Assembly: GCF_019175385.1 (NCBI RefSeq)
Contig: NC_083337.1
Location: 165,677,713-165,741,712, forward strand
Reading direction: 5' to 3'
Length of the DNA: 64,000 nt
From: Lycium barbarum
Taxonomy: Eukaryota; Streptophyta; Magnoliopsida; Solanales; Solanaceae
Positions 1-12,140 of the stretch are shown here, piece after piece (the stretch's first letter is position 1; every line of letters starts with the position of its first letter). The notes under the pieces were generated by a model. It searched no databases and was not told where the DNA came from. It saw only the letters and a program-made list of their open reading frames with translations. Position numbers and translations under genes: made by a program.

Positions 1-464
1 GGAGGGCAATATTGTACCAAATCCCATAGTTCAGGGGCATTTTATGCCCTTTTCCGAAAAAATAATTAAATTTTTATTTTTTACGTGGCACGTTTTAATT
101 GGTTAGTTTTAAAATTAACCTAAACTAATGATATCCCAACACAAAATCTGGATCCACCTAGCCTGCCCTGACTTAAAATGGTGATTGTAACAACATTCGT
201 CCCCGCTGGTGAGCCACCGTTAATCTCCATCGCCCTTTCCTCTATTGAAACAACCCAAAACCGCCCATTAAAACCACCACCATAACACCGCTCATCCAAA
301 CGGCCCATCGAGCCACCATTAACTAGCCAATATTCTTGGCTGGTTGTTCTATGTAGACAAATAATCTAATTTGTTAAAAGAACGAATTATTAATTGAATT
401 GCATGGATGGTTATTTCATGCAGTTATGAAGTGTAATATTTTTTTAAATGAATATTTTCGGATA

Positions 465-660
465 ATCATTTCTGCCACATAAACATTCCCATTAATTACC
501 CTGGGGTTAAAGTGAAATTAAGGGTATTCAATTTTGCCACATGAACATTCCCATTAATTTCCCTTATATAGTTACTGGGTTTCAAGTGAAATTAAGGGTA
601 ATCATTTTTGTCACATGAACATTCCCATTAATTTCCCTTATATAGTTACTGGGCTTCAAG
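465..660. repeat. Tandem repeat, about three copies of 62-74 bp
   Basis: The phrases CACATGAACATTCCCATTAA, TTATATAGTTACTGGG and AGTGAAATTAAGGGTA recur at about 473, 535 and 609. The last two copies are nearly identical, so the array is fairly young. It lies inside the inverted-repeat element at the window's left end. Confidence 0.8.
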
Positions 661-800
661 TAGGGGTGTTCAAATGAGACCGAAAACCGGCTCAGTTTGG
701 TTTGATTTGGTTTTAAATTTTGAAAAAACCGATTAACATTTGGTTTGGTTTGGTGTTACACTAAAAAAAAATAAACTGAATCAAACTGAACCAAATTGAT
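661..800 (+). mobile_element. Fragment resembling a hAT-type end
   Basis: Begins TAGGGGTGTTCAAA followed by repeated GGTTTGGTTTG and AACTGAACC phrases, like the subterminal motifs of non-autonomous hAT elements. I could not find a matching right terminus or TSD, so this is a fragment or a chance resemblance. A (TG)n microsatellite follows at 835-860. Confidence 0.4.
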
Positions 801-1473
801 AAATACATACATATTTAAAATATTGTGTTGTGTATGGGTGTGTGTGTGTGTGTGTGTGTGTTGCATATTAATTAAAAAAATTATCTATCTTCTTTATAAT
901 TTTGGTTCATTTCAAGTCCAATACTAATTCAAATAATTAGAAAGAAAAGTCTATCCCATTCAAATTTTGTGTTGAGATATAATTAGTTTAGGTTAATTTT
1001 AAAACTAACCAATTAAAACGTGTCATGTAATAAATAAATAAAACTAATTATTTTTTCAGAAAAATGTGCCTAAAAGGCCCCTGAACTATGAGATTTGGTA
1101 CACTATTGCCTTCCGTCTATCTATTGGGCAAAAAATGCCCCTGCCATTAAAAATAAGGGCAATTTAGGCCCAATATAGGTTGACGGCAGGGACATTTTAG
1201 AGCGCAAAGGTAAACATATGGCATTTTTGTACCAAATCCCATAGTTCGAGGGCATTTTAGGCCCTTTCCTTAGTTCACCGAAGTCGATTTGGGATGTATA
1301 AACGTTGGTGGGCTAGGAACGTATATGGCACAGAACTAACCTATTCCTAACTTATAGCCTTTGACTTACTTTTGTTATTTTGGTTTAAAAATACTTTTTT
1401 AGACACTACAAAAGTGTTTAAAACTATTTTTGATTAAAAACATCTAAAATAAGTCAATTCCAATAGGGCAATA

Positions 1474-1807
1474 TTTGCACGATTGACCTTCACTGGGGGT
1501 GGTCTTTAATTTTTGGCCCTCAAATTGGTGGTCTTTAACTTTTTCCCTTCACTAAAAATCCTTTGGTTTCCGGTTCGAACTCTCGCTCAAGCAAAAATTT
1601 AAAAAAAAATCGCAAGGTAGAGTTTTGGCCTTAAGGCAGAATTTGCATGGCCAGAATTTTGCAAAATTCTGCCTTGCGGATCCAAACATTTGCCCTGAGA
1701 TTTTTTAAATTTTTTTGTACTGAGCTGGGGTTCGAATCCACAACTTCGGGGTGCAATTTGAAGACACAAATTAAAAACCACTGCATATGAAGGCCAATCC
1801 GTGCAAA
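1474..1807. mobile_element. TIR-bounded MITE with internal tRNA-like B box (copy 1)
   Basis: The ends are inverted copies (TTGCACGATTG.CCTTCA against TGAAGGCCAATCCGTGCAA). The interior holds an imperfect palindrome around GCAGAATTTTGC and the sequence GGGTTCGAATCC, a Pol III B-box-like motif. A second copy lies at about 38155-38403. No coding capacity. Confidence 0.65.
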
Positions 1808-1904
1808 TAATGATTCCAATGGGCTTGGTAGCCCACTGATTATGTTCGGGCCAAAACCCGAAAATCCTATTTTAGAAGTCTGAATTTTGTGTGAAAATTT
1901 CACC

Positions 1905-2998
1905 GAGGAAAGGACACAAATGGCCGCTGGGCCATAAATAATCCCATGCGCTGGCCCATCTATTCCCAAATCCAAAAATTAGCCCATAAACTGTTCCCAT
2001 CCGGTAGCCAAAATCTTTAGCAAGCCTTTTGTGGCCACAAAAGATTTAAAAAGTCGCCCCTAAAGTCTGGCCGGTCCAATAACCCCATCGCTTTAAAAAA
2101 AAAAAAAAGTCAGACTTTTTGTGACGACTAAAAATCGCCACTAAAGGCTGCTACAGAGAAATAAGGCTTTTTAGTGGCAATTAAAAAAGTCGCCACTAAA
2201 GGTTAAATATCTCAAAACATGTATAATATGTGGATATTTAGTAAGAAATATACCAAAAAACACTGAGACGATTTTTGTATATAATATGTATCGTTTGTGT
2301 ATAAAAATATCTATCAGTACCTATATGTAATGTATAGAAACTGTATAAAATATGAATCACTAAGGTATGCATCATTTTTGTATATAATATGTATCATTTG
2401 TGTATATAATGTGTATTATAGAATAGAAAATTGTATCGTTTTTGTATATAATATGTATCATTTTTGTATAAAAAGTGTATATATAATTCTAGCATGTGTA
2501 TATAAACTATATCAGTCTTGTATAGAAAGTGTATCATACGTATAAAAAATGTATCATAGAAACCGTATCATTGTGGTATATAATATGTATCACTATTCTA
2601 TATGTTAAAAATAAATATCATATCATTATTGTATAATATGTGTATAATAAATGTATAATTAACGTATAATTTATGTATAATAAATGTAAGATTAATTCCA
2701 GCATATGTATATAAAATGTATAATTCTTGTCTATAAAGTTTATATATAATTCCAACATATGTATATATGCTGTAGCAGCCCTTTAGTGGCGACGTTTTTG
2801 TGGCGACTTAGTCTCCACAAAAAGTCTTTTTTTTTTAAGCGTTGGGTTGTTGGGTCGGCCAGCCTTGGCATTATTTTGGGCCGACCGGCCATTTTTTGGC
2901 ATTAATTTGGACCGACCGGACACCTAATGGGATTAAGCCCAAACAATGATTAAATGTGGGATTACTTTGGCTGAGTAGACACACAGTGTCCTTTTCCC
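1905..2998. mobile_element. Non-autonomous Mutator-like element (MULE) with 9-bp TSD
   Basis: Termini are GAGGAAAGGACAC and its near-inverse GTGTCCTTTTCCC. They are flanked by the 9-bp direct repeat AATTTCACC at 1896-1904 and 2999-3007, the TSD size of Mutator-like elements. A second inverted block lies inside (about 2070-2160 against 2768-2860, containing GTCGCCAC and CTTTTTGTGG). The core (about 2230-2770) is an AT-rich minisatellite. There is no transposase, so it would need a helper. Confidence 0.88.
2230..2770. repeat. AT-rich degenerate minisatellite inside the MULE
   Basis: Degenerate units of the form TGTATATAATATGTATCATT recur through the whole stretch with variable spacing. The open reading frame at 2297-2545 is a by-product of this repeat and is not a gene. 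Confidence 0.75.
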
Positions 2999-3007
2999 AA
3001 TTTCACC

Positions 3008-4680
3008 TGGGATAATTATTGGGTCATTGGCACTTATGCCTCTTATTTTGTGTGTGTTAGTAAATGACCCTCTTTTTATTTTTCTTACAACTTATGAATT
3101 TTTCAGATCAGGGTTTAATGAACTCTTTTGAATAAACTGAATTTTTTTATGAGAAAAAGTTAAGACAAACGTTAGACGACGATGGTCTAGTGTCGTATGT
3201 AATACTGAATATTCAAAATCACAATATTCTAGTTACAGTTGGAACATTGCATTGCAAAAACCGAGTATTGGCCTTAAACTTTTTTTTTTTTTTTTTTTCA
3301 AATTCGTTGTTTTAGTTTTCTTTTTTCAGAATCTGAGAATTGAATATATTTGTGTAATCTACCTTCCATGTGCATGAGAAATAGAACAGGAATAAGTTAC
3401 ACATTCAACAGATTTGAAAGCCATCATTATGACCTTTCACCAATTTATTACTGTTCAAGATTACAACATTCTTGAATCAAATTTCAACTGGGCGGTGATT
3501 TGCTGGAATATATTTTCTTCCTAGCTACCACATCAGATAAATCAACAACTGAATTGTCCGTGTCTCAAAACAATGAATTGGGCAGAATTCAATCAATTCA
3601 TTCTGTCAAGTGACAATATGCCTGTCCTCCTTATGTTGACGAAAGCCTCTTTCATGTCTCCAAAATATGCACGTGGAAATTTGAAAAAAGAAAAAAAATG
3701 CTGGAAGAGCAGGAAATTTTATCGAAGTGGAAATTGACATGTATGAGAATTAAAATTTATTTTAACTATTTTTAGATGAATGAAACCGTCAAATATCATA
3801 CGTCGAAATTATTGTCAGAAAAGAAGAGATTGCAAGATTCAATTTGGCGCAGTATATATGGTCAAATGATGAATCCCAGATTCAGAAAAAATTGGCTCAT
3901 CTAATGATTGATAGCAATGAGATCGTCACATAATGTCAATTTTCTATAGTTAATCTTACACCTAAAGTTGTTGATCAATTCCGCTGGGTATATATAAGTA
4001 AAAACTTACGTATCTGTATCGAATGTTTATTAACAAATACATACCACGCATCTATGAGTAAGTTACTCTACAACATATTTCTTTCTGTTCAGCTGTCTGA
4101 TCAAAATGGAATATTGTATATTGAAAAGACGAGTATTAACATAGTATACCAACATGATTTTCAACGTCCTTTTTCAATTTTAACTTTAAATACGCTTCTT
4201 TTTCAAATCTCAAATAATCAATTCAAGTAGATTTTGCTGATAACCCCAACCAGAAAGAAGATTCTGAAAAAAAAATATCTCCTATGCACTTCTCATATAT
4301 GGAAAATGACACGCTGTGCTATCTTATGTTTTGATGATTTGACAAATCTTAAGGAACCAGATATGATCAGGTTCACTTGTTGAATTTGGTCAACCTCTTG
4401 ATATCTCATGTACTGATATATTAACATGCTTCTTGAAGAATCAGATACTATCAGTCACTTTACACAAGCTGCAGGATATGAAGGATCGCATATATTTTCA
4501 GAGGGACCAGATCCAGCTATTGCTTGGTCAACTATACAGTTGTAAAGTTGTTGCCACTGCTGTGCAGTAGTGCAGCAGCACATCAACAGAGTGGCTTGAC
4601 TTTCTACATAGACAACAACATCATGTTGAAGTGAAGATCTATTCTTGCACAATCAAATTGCTCATATTCTAAGTGCAAGT
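3008..4680. other. No gene recognised
   Basis: Low-complexity AT-rich sequence with short, stop-filled frames and a long T run at about 3281-3298. The part after 4440 may already belong to the retrotransposon remnant described next, but no conserved motif supports that. Confidence 0.5.
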
Positions 4681-5400
4681 CTCCACCTCTTGAGGTGCTC
4701 TCAAGAACAAAGCTCCAATGAACAGAAAGACCAGTTCTCACCACTAAAGATATTTTAAGTCCTTAGATTTGTTTGAGTCTTTATCCTATAAATTGTAAAC
4801 CTACTCTTCTCTTTTAAGAAGTTGTTTGTAGGTATTTTGAATTCTCAGAAGTTGTTTGTAGCTTTTTGGTGGTACACCAAGCTAGAGTTAGTCTAGGTGG
4901 ATTAGTTGAATTCTCAGAAGTTGTTTGTAGCTTTTGAGTGGTACACTAGGCTAGAGTTAGTTTGGGTGTATTAGTTGAATTCTCAGAAGTTGTTTGAAGG
5001 CGGTTTACCTACTTAAGCTTCTGAGTGGTACGCTAGGCTAGAGTTAGTTTAGGTTTATTAGTTGGCTTGACTAGAGGTAGTCAAAAGGTACTTACAACAG
5101 GGTGTATTGTAAGGGATGAGGGATTATGTGAGTTAATTCCTACGTTGCAAGAGTTATAATATGAAGTTGCTTGGTGTTAGTGGAGTTGAAATCTTACGTG
5201 ATAGGTCGTGATTTTTAATCGCTTGAGCAAGGAGCTTTCCACAATAAAATCTTATCTGATTTACTTACTGCACTACATCAGAGAACTGGTAGACAATCAG
5301 GTTTCTCATATATTGTTTGGTGAACGCAGAGCTTCTAACGGAAAATTATCGGACTATGAGGGAATTCATGCAGGAAAATATAGTACGCTATGAAATATTT
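4680..5400 (+). mobile_element. Truncated Copia-type retrotransposon: 5' LTR and start of gag
   Basis: The stretch has the layout of solanaceous Tork/Tnt1-like LTRs: three 69-bp repeats, then text such as GTTAGTGGAGTTGAAATC and a T/C-rich tail. Where a tRNA-Met primer site (usual form TGGTATCAGAGC) should lie, there is the altered TGGTGAACGCAGAGC at about 5319. Directly after it comes a gag-like start, SNGKLSDYEGIHAGKYSTL, followed by a stop at 5391-5393. No further gag/pol is present, so the element is a 5' remnant. The family call is from memory of such LTRs. Confidence 0.6.
4839..5065 (+). repeat. Three 69-bp repeats in the Copia LTR
   Basis: GAATTCTCAGAAGTTGTTTG recurs at 4839, 4908 and 4977, exactly 69 bases apart. 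Each is followed by a GGTACACTAGGCTAGAGTTA-like block; the third copy carries a short insertion. Repeats in this part of an LTR often lie in U3. Confidence 0.85.
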
Positions 5401-5832
5401 AATTGGGAAATGCTTCTTTACACGCAATATTAAATTAGGCCGCAAAATCTTTGTCGTTTAGGATTTACTACGTTATCAAAATATTGTAAATCTTTGTCAC
5501 GCTGAAATCTCAGAGTCGATTTGGTGTGGCAAGAAAGAAAATCTGAAAATCTATCCCGACATAGGTGCTCATGCTTCACTAAAATTCGATTGCTTAGAAG
5601 GAAGAGAAGAGCCCAGCAAATCTCATTATCATTTAATTATACCATCATAATATTCTTTCAACTATAAAAAATTAATAAGATCTACCTAAAAATAAGAAGC
5701 AATCATGATAGCATATCTTGAAAACAAGCTACACATTTTAATAATCTACTTAACATCATGTGCCGACAAAATAGTATAGTCCACCTTCCGATGTAAGAGT
5801 TCAGAGTGTTCAAACTTAGATTAATCAACTAA

Positions 5833-6066
5833 GAGCCTGTTTGGATGCTGAAAAACAGTTTATAAGTAAAAAAAAATTAAGTTGGTGTAGCCCAACTTAT
5901 TTTTTTGGCTTATAAATTATTTTCAGCTTATAAGCTGCTTTAGATAAGGTAAGTCATGGGCTAAATTATTTTTTTGGACTTATTTTAGCACAAAATGACT
6001 TATAAGCTGGCCAGCCAAACATTCAAAAAAGCTGAAAACAGCTTATAAGCAAATCCAAACGGGCTC
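5833..6066. mobile_element. MITE family member (copy A)
   Basis: About 234 bp bounded by GAGCCTGTTTGGAT and ATCCAAACGGGCTC, rich in GCTTATAAGC. The same family occurs at 13230-13467 and 31307-31503. I could not define a clean TSD, so the superfamily stays open. Confidence 0.75.
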
Positions 6067-6572
6067 GAAGAGATATTGAAGGTGGCTTTAAAAAAAAAAA
6101 AAAAAAAACCAAGAGATATCAATGTCTGATTCTATCAATCACGTTCACTTTCATTAAACAAACCAACCAATTCCACATATCACTGGATGTCTGTCAGTAC
6201 TACTGGTAGATTGAAGAAAAATAAATCAACTTTCATTACTTAGTTTGTCAATCCACAAGGAAGAGACCTAAAAAAGACATCCCAAGAAGAAGAAAAATTA
6301 GATAGAAATGATTCAGGTGAATCAAATCTCTTTACCCAACTCAAGATCATTAAGTTAACCTTCAACTCTGATCTAAGAACGAAGTTCTTTTTCTGCCTTG
6401 CAAACTTCCAAGCCTGAAACTAAGGAAATTCCTAATGAAAAAACGTTTCTGTTTTTACGGATCCTGCTCAGCGTAAATCCAAATTCATGACTTGATCTTG
6501 TTCAACGTGAATCTACATTAATCGGCCAGTGAATCTAGCCAAAAAAAAAAAAAAAAAGTAAAGTACTACCAT
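6067..6572. other. 3' flank of the Dof gene, no separate gene seen
   Basis: AT-rich sequence with two poly(A) runs (about 6091-6108 and 6541-6556). The part next to 6573 probably includes the Dof 3' UTR, which is transcribed leftward. Confidence 0.5.
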
Positions 6573-8501
6573 CTACATGAGAGGGCTATTGAGAAGTCCA
6601 TGCCAAGAAGAACCACCAACTCCATTCCACATTCTCCTAGTTGAATCAAAATCACCCATATTATTTCCTTCTCCGTTAATCTGCCATGGAAATCCCCACA
6701 AAACTTTGTTGTCACCTTGATCTCTAGCCATGTTGCACACCTCTTGTTTAACTGTTGTCATTGTAGTAGCTGTTGTTGTTGTTACACCACTGCTAATTTC
6801 TTGATCATAATTATGCACTCCTATTTCTTGATCACTCACATTATTATTCACCCCCATTCCACCATTTTCCACATGATGTAATCCCATGTCCCCATTAATT
6901 CCATAGTACAAATTTTGGTGATGAAATCCATTGGGATTATTTTCGATAAATCCACCCCTAAGTGCATCAAGAAATCCACTAGGATTTTCATTGCACATGA
7001 TTGAAATATTATTATGGTTTTCAAATCCCAAGTGCCCATTCCCTTGTTTTTGGAGCCTAGCAAATGCTAAGCTCAAATCACTAGAATCATAGGAGAAAGG
7101 TGATGTGAGTGAAGAAAGTGGATTACTATTATTAGGGCTAGTGTTGAAGGAATGATCTTGGCTTGTACTTCTTGATGATGATGACCTTTTGTTCTTCCTG
7201 CAGCCTCCTCCTACTGGAACATTTCTTAATGTTCCACCTTTGGTCCAATATCTTCTACATGATTTGCAAAAGTATCTAGGCTGAGAGAGACTGTAGTTGT
7301 TGTAGTAGCAAAATTTGGTGTTGGCAGAGTCACATCTTGGGCAATTTATTGCTTGCTCTGGTGGCTTTGGCTTCTTGTCTTGTTGTGGCTTTGTGCTCAC
7401 CAACATGCTTTCTAGGGTTTGAGAAGATAGTTCCTGAGCAACACGTTAATTATCTATCAGAACTTGATATCACTAAGAAAAGACTGCAAAATTTTGTAAT
7501 GAACTAGTGGTAGTATATTTTTGAAGTAGCAAAGAAAAAGTTAAATTATTGTTCTACTTGATGTATCAATGCCTTGCTTTTACATTAAAAATTGTTAGGG
7601 TAGGATGCACCAACAACCCCTTAAAATTGTCGGTAAAACCTCAATAATGGAGGCTTGTTCTAACGGAGGCTGATGTATCTAAATGAAATTTAATTGTCTT
7701 TAACTTGAAAGGCGACATGGTTTTCTTAAACAGAATTTTAAGGCTCAGCTATAGCATCTCTTTGTTCTTAGGCTATATAGCTAAAATCTTAATGAAAGAA
7801 AGAAATTTACAAAAAATTGCAAAATATAAGCGCATACACTACTCTCCTTGTGCTGAAGAACTGCATAAAATTAGGAGTTAGGCACATAGAGTAGGTCTTT
7901 TTTTGGGTGAATAGATCTCGTCTATATAGTTAAAGATAATAGCGCAAAGTAAAAATTGATTTGCTAAAGCTAGTAAGATTGATTTGCTAAAGCTAGTAAT
8001 TAAGATAAATTGTTAGAGGAAAATATAAGATGATTGTGGAGTGGGGATTCGGGAATTGTATAGTGAAATGAAGATTTGGTAAAGTGAGATTTATAGTGGT
8101 TTCTAAAGATATTGAAAGCTATCACCCCACAAAATAACACTTCCAAATTCATCCAAATCCAAAGGAATAACAATTAGGAGGATGACACAGCTCCTCTCCT
8201 AATGTGAACAAAATTAAAGAACTTAAAAAGACTCATTTCATATCCAATAGTTATAGCTATGCAAGAAACAATTTCAAAATCATCTCAGAAAAAGGAAATA
8301 GAAAATGAAAAAACAAAAAAAAACCACACACACAGAGAAAGGAAGAAAAAGAAAAAAAGAAGGTCAAAGCCAAGTGACACAACGAAGAAAGAAATTAAAC
8401 CATCATTATTACTACTAAATACTAGTAATACAACCTCATTTACATCTCCCTAGCTCAGTAATTTTTACCTGATGATGATGCTGCGCACTAGAGGGATCCA
8501 T
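6573..8501 (-). CDS. Dof-type zinc-finger transcription factor (two coding exons)
   Basis: Plant-specific DNA-binding factor; Dof proteins bind AAAG-core sites in the nucleus. Exon 2 (7433-6573) holds the Dof finger: counted in the 297-residue spliced protein, cysteines 42, 45, 67 and 70 form the CX2CX21CX2C motif, followed by the basic stretch [20 protein letters not shown]. The longest single-exon reading starts at 7406, but that ATG is preceded in frame by codons ELSSQTLES after a CAG acceptor. A 33-base exon 1 (8501-8469, [11 protein letters not shown]) ends at a CAG/GTAAAA donor, so I place the start at 8501 with a 1034-bp intron (8468-7434 region). The middle is Ser/Asn-rich and the C-terminus carries WGFPWQ and [10 protein letters not shown], which recall the Arabidopsis DOF2.1/DOF3.2 subgroup (from memory, not aligned). 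Target genes cannot be inferred. Family call very secure; exon 1 secure by frame and splice signals. Confidence 0.95.
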
Positions 8502-8710
8502 CACTGACAGCTCGAAATTAACAATATAAATCTAAGAGCTTAAGACTTAATCCTCCAAAATGATTTAATTTCTTGGTGGTTACAAAGGACAAGATGGGGT
8601 AAGAAGCTCTTGAATAAAAGCACAAGGGAAATTTGAATTGCAAAGAAAAGGTAGAGGAAGTAATGCAAAAGCCAGGAGAACAACTTGTGAGTGCCTCTTT
8701 CTCAAGCTCA

Positions 8711-8726
8711 ATATATATATATAAAT
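8711..8726 (-). promoter_or_regulatory. Candidate TATA region of the Dof gene
   Basis: An alternating TA stretch about 210 bases upstream of the proposed Dof start codon. It would place transcription start near 8680 and give a 5' leader of roughly 180 bases. It could be just a microsatellite; no transcript evidence is available. Confidence 0.4.
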
Positions 8727-11700
8727 GTAGAGAGGGACCAAAGGAAAGACTGGGGTGGGTGGGTTTGTGTGGGGCGGGGGAGTGTGTGTGTTTGTTGCTT
8801 CAGTACATGTCTTAGTGTGTATGTGACAGAGGGAAAGATAAATAAAAAATAGACAAGGAAATACGGGTAAGGCTTAGGTCTGTTATTTGGGACAGAATGG
8901 AGTGGAAAATCAAACTGTACATGGGTCCCTTCTTGCTTCAAGTTTCCCAATACTTCATTCTATATTTGCTAGCCTTCTATATTTCTCTCTTTTTCCTTTT
9001 TTTTGATGTATACCTATGGTCTCCAATTTTACCCTAAGGAGTTGGACGTTATTTGGTTGATTTTTTTTTTTTTTTGAGAAAGCATCTAATGTTGAAGTAA
9101 AAAAAAAAAAGTTTGGTGTTTGCTGAGGCGGATTCAATTTATGGGTTCTATAGTGATTTTAGTTAATACTACAATAACTATTTGATTTATAGTCAGATCT
9201 TATAAATGTTTATTTAGTGATTTTTTGAACATATATAGATGATTTGGGCAAAAGTTAATGGATTCACGTGAATTCATAATCGATCCTCTAAATATGCCTG
9301 GGGTGTTTGAAGAGGAAATAATGAATTGATAAACAAACACATATTTGAAATGGTCTTAAAATTAAATATCTGAAATCATATCTATGGTCAAATGGTATTT
9401 TCAAAGTTAATGGTAAATTAAAATGAAAATATATGGTACACTAAGATTAAATAATGAAAGTTTATACGTAAATACGTATATATTATATTTCCTCCCTTCT
9501 GTCTATTGTCAGTCACCAATTGCTGGCTAGTTCTTTTCTTCTTGTGGTACTATGCGATATATATGTAGTAGTTTTTAGATGCCTTGAAGAGTTTTAGAAA
9601 ATTTTAAAAGATTAGAAAGAAAAAACGATAATGGGCACGATTGATGTAAATCTCACTCTTTATCCCATTATACAAACTCACCTTGTCATGCACCTGCTCG
9701 TGTCATTTCGGTTATAAGAAACTTAATTATAAGGAAAAAATAATGCAGGTGCAGTTTGTTTGCATATCAGAATTGAAATATGAATATCTATTTCATCCGT
9801 AGGTCGACTCTAATTGCTTTTGGATAACGAAGTTAAATTACGTAAGCTTTAGAATTAAAGGCAACTTAACTATGTTAAAATTTTCAATATGAATGAAAAA
9901 AGTTCCTTTTAAAAGTCATACACGAAAAACAATCTTCTTTTGAATATCTTTCTATATTTCCTTAGATTTAAATGTACTTTAAATTAATAAGAAAACAATG
10001 AATTACAGGGTCTTTTTTTTTTCTTTCTCTGTTTGATCATTTTCCATGTATAAGAATATTTGAGTGATCAACCTAGCTAAACTTATCTTCGATCTATCAA
10101 TATATATATATATATATATGCCCACAAATACAGAAAATAGTTTTGGTCCCATAGATCAAAGAAAAATAATATTAATCAGAATCTTTCGATGTTGACAATT
10201 TGAAGATGGGTGATAAAGAGAATGTTGGCTGCATATATATGGACCCAACAGCAACAGAAACCGTAGCTATATGTCGAGTGGCCACAAGTTAAAGGCTATA
10301 ATTGAAATGGACAAGTGATGAATGATGATCATACGAAGAGGCATAAGCGGTCACTTGGATCAGGTAGAGTACTGCACCTTTATTTTGCATGCTTAACTGG
10401 AACCACTTACCACCAAACATCAGTCTTCCAACTCCAACACAACCACAAAATACTCTGGTTGCAAGTGACTTGTCTTTGTCACCTCAATTGGCTTTGATAA
10501 CCATGTGATAGAGGCAAAACCTTGAAGTTTAATTATGGGTTCTGAAATTTAAAAATGAACACGTAACTTATTTCAGTTATCAGGTTCGCAATAAATACTT
10601 TCATATTTTTACTAGATTTTTAATACAATCTTTGAGCAAAAATTACTGACTTCCTCCGAATTCATACCTAATATTGTAGCTCCGCCCTGTACGTGACCAA
10701 CTACTTGGATGTTGATTTTGAATGGATTCAGGGAGTTCAACTGGTCAGTAATTAACTCAAATTTTGTATACATACATACATACATACATTAGTCTCTATA
10801 AACGTACAGTTGCACGTCATTCCCAGTCAATCTTAATCATAGTAAAAAAAACTGTAGGTAAGATCATTTGTAATTATATATATTCATTTCATGAGTTAAA
10901 AAATTATTATTATATGTAATAGAGGGTTGTATCTACTTTTTCTTTGAAATTGATGTTGTCGGTATTTAATTTTTCCTCTTTGCCCATATAAAAAACATGT
11001 TACTACTAATTAGATAATCCAATATTAGAGATTAGGTGACCATATATTTATTTTAACAATATCATTCTATTTTAAGAATATTTAGTTATTTATTTAAAAA
11101 AATTAAGTTGATCACAATTGTATGATTGAATAAACCTCTATAGTTTATAATTTTCCCGAACTCAAAATCATTAGAAGTAAAGAAGAAAAACAAATAATAC
11201 TCTCTATATAAATTTTTTACATAGTATAACATAAATAGGATTAGTTAGTATCACATAAATTGGATACATAGTAAAGTTAGTAATAATGTAAGGGAGGTAG
11301 TTCAATTGGAATAGGATTAGTAAATAGTAATGTTAGTAGTAATAGTAAGGGTATATAAGTTGTTTAATATTTGAAGAATATTGAACGATTTTTTGGAAGA
11401 ATATTAAACGATTTTTTGGTCAATCAACATTTATATTCATGCTTTTAAAATAATATATATATATATATATATCAAAATAGTTATTCTTTAAATTAATCTA
11501 GTGATCATTCTAAATTCTGAATTTGCCTACTATTTCATATGGAATACAAATCATGACACTAAAACTATATATTATGAACTAGCTCATTGCCATCTCTTTT
11601 TAAGCCTTAGGAAATAGGAATTGTTGTCCTGTGCAGTACTAAGGCTTCGAGGTCAAGGTAGTAGTATCCCTAACAGAAATTCTGAATATTGTACGCTTTT

Positions 11701-11930
11701 TTCAGACAGTACTATAGTACTGCAATGCAACTTATTCAATCTTTTCAATAATTCATAATTTTACTAGGAAATTATGTTAGGCCTGCACTTTATGGCAGAC
11801 TTTAATTTGCCTCAGGCCTCTAGTACTGTTGGACATTGTAAAAGTTCACCGAACAACACTGATATAGGGGAGAATTAGACAACCTTGTACAAGTGATTCG
11901 TCTGATATATCGTTTCTCTAGAAATATCAT
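8727..11930. other. Dof upstream region, no other gene seen
   Basis: AT-rich sequence with homopolymer and (TA)n or CATA-type microsatellites (about 10101-10119, 10770-10789, 11450-11472). Frames are short and stop-filled. Distal Dof promoter elements may be here but cannot be singled out. Confidence 0.5.
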
Positions 11931-11949
11931 TAAATATAAGCGTGAATAA

Positions 11950-12140
11950 TGTGTGTTTTTTTTTTTAATTTCTCGTGTCCGGTACCCGCATTGAAACCCG
12001 ATTATATCTAGATTCGAGTTGGGTAGAGCCCATTTATTAGGAAAGCGCTCTCTGACAAGAATTTTTTCATATTCAAGGCTCGAACCCGAGAGTCTGATTA
12101 AAGGAGGAGCAACCTCATCCACTGCACCACATCCTTAGGT
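11950..12140 (-). mobile_element. tRNA-derived SINE (solanaceous TS/SolS-like)
   Basis: Read on the minus strand from about 12138, it has an A-box-like region GTGGTGCAGTGGATGAGG, a B box GGGTTCGAGCC, a unique body ending in GGGTTTCAATGCGGGTACC, and an A-rich tail (T run at about 11957-11967 on plus). The order fits a tRNA-derived SINE of the type common in Solanaceae. A perfect TSD was not found. Confidence 0.72.

Larger units (their letters stand above)
1..1272. mobile_element. Inverted-repeat (foldback/MULE-like) element, left end outside window
   Basis: Bases 1-154 are a close inverted copy of about 960-1113: both contain the sequence around ACCAAATC-CATAGTTCAGGGGC and the block TTTTAATTGGTTAGTTTTAA. 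The right arm continues outward to about 1268 with more TGCCCCT/GGCATTTT sequence whose left partner must lie before the window. No transposase is seen. The interior holds a tandem repeat and a TAGGGGTGTTCAAA-type piece. Confidence 0.7.

Noticed and set aside
1631..1975. 114-codon minus frame
   Set aside because: It runs across a MITE and into the MULE terminus; no domain and no conserved start context.
2297..2545. 82-codon frame rich in Tyr/Ile/Cys
   Set aside because: By-product of the AT minisatellite inside the MULE.
6848..7063. 71-codon frame antisense-phase within the Dof gene
   Set aside because: Shadow of the Dof coding sequence in another frame.
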